Shown here piece by piece: positions 50,558 to 50,633 of a stretch of DNA of 50,633 bases. The position numbers were made by a program, and so were the translations under genes. The stretch lies in assembly GCA_964535835.1 (NCBI GenBank), contig CAZHUZ010000003.1, forward strand, positions 1-50,633, written 5' to 3'. The notes beneath the pieces are model-generated. The model was not told where the DNA came from and searched no databases. It saw only the letters and a program-made list of their open reading frames with translations. The stretch is from JAPUDQ01 sp964535835 (GTDB lineage: Bacteria > Patescibacteriota > Saccharimonadia > Saccharimonadales > Saccharimonadaceae). Each line of letters begins with the position of its first letter. Position 1 is the stretch's first letter.

Positions 50558-50633
50558 GCCGTTGTAGCTCAGTCGGTAGAGCAGCTCATTCGTAACGAGC
50601 AGGTCGCAGGTTCAATCCCTGTCAACGGCTCCA
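50558..50633 (+). tRNA. tRNA-Thr (anticodon CGT)
   Basis: 76 nt with CCA at the very end of the window. Acceptor GCCGTTG/CAACGGC, anticodon loop TTCGTAA (CGT reads ACG), T arm GCAGG-TTCAATC-CCTGT. One A-C mismatch closes the anticodon loop. Confidence 0.93.

Noticed and set aside
1..50633. CRISPR array, toxin-antitoxin pair or prophage
   Set aside because: No regularly spaced repeats, no small coupled toxin-like pair and no phage structural cluster were found; the tail-like domains belong to single secreted proteins.

Overview
The window looks like part of the small genome of a Patescibacteria (CPR) bacterium, most likely Candidatus Saccharibacteria (TM7). This is inferred from three things: a full type IV pilus locus beside several families that I know mainly from CPR genomes, very compact spacing, and many start codons lying 6-10 nt behind a -10 box (leaderless mRNAs). 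TGA is used as a normal stop, which argues against the Gracilibacteria and Absconditabacteria code. I see no CRISPR array, transposase, integrase island or rRNA operon. Two runs of exactly 100 N (27841-27940, 41083-41182) are scaffold gaps, both inside repeats.

Layout. 1-4779: surface-protein region with a 5'-truncated glycine-rich protein, a 716-aa secreted protein with a phage-tail-like C-terminus, and small membrane proteins. 4794-13864: housekeeping genes (mutM, holA, rpsT, a degenerate DHH protein, a PIG-L deacetylase, truB, rpsO, hpt, Nudix, an M16-like protein). 13928-18893: an interrupted PAS gene, pnp, a family-4 uracil-DNA glycosylase without its Fe-S cysteines, a kinase-like protein and a small membrane protein. 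19099-27020: rnj, ftsK, rpsF-ssb-rpsR, efp, tlyA. 27204-29468: a thrombospondin-type-3-repeat wall protein followed by a sortase-like protein lacking the catalytic His. 29482-30561: ychF. 30628-45885: type IV pilus locus (large secreted protein, pilM, pilN, pilO, a small membrane protein, pilB, pilT, pilC, two identical pilA copies, pilD, three minor pilins, a PilX-like protein). 45894-50633: xer recombinase, uppP, ndk, a fragmented tRNA-Arg(CCT) locus, a PH-domain protein, a parvulin-type PPIase, tRNA-Asp and tRNA-Thr.

How the genes work together. The pilus genes form a nearly self-sufficient machine: assembly platform, extension and retraction motors, pilins, peptidase, and a possible tip adhesin. 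The two wall-protein regions suggest heavy investment in contact with another cell, as expected for an epibiont. The other genes are mostly core translation, RNA decay, DNA repair and cell envelope.

Most noteworthy: (1) a tRNA-Arg gene flanked by a displaced 5' tRNA part and a displaced 3' tRNA part within about 445 nt of structured sequence; (2) the pseudo-sortase beside the repeat wall protein; (3) pervasive leaderless promoters, including a divergent pair whose start codons are 22 nt apart with overlapping -10 boxes; (4) enzymes that keep the fold but lose key residues (UDG, sortase, DHH, kinase, PilB zinc site); (5) gap edges carrying exact 55-nt repeats, which show how the two gaps arose.
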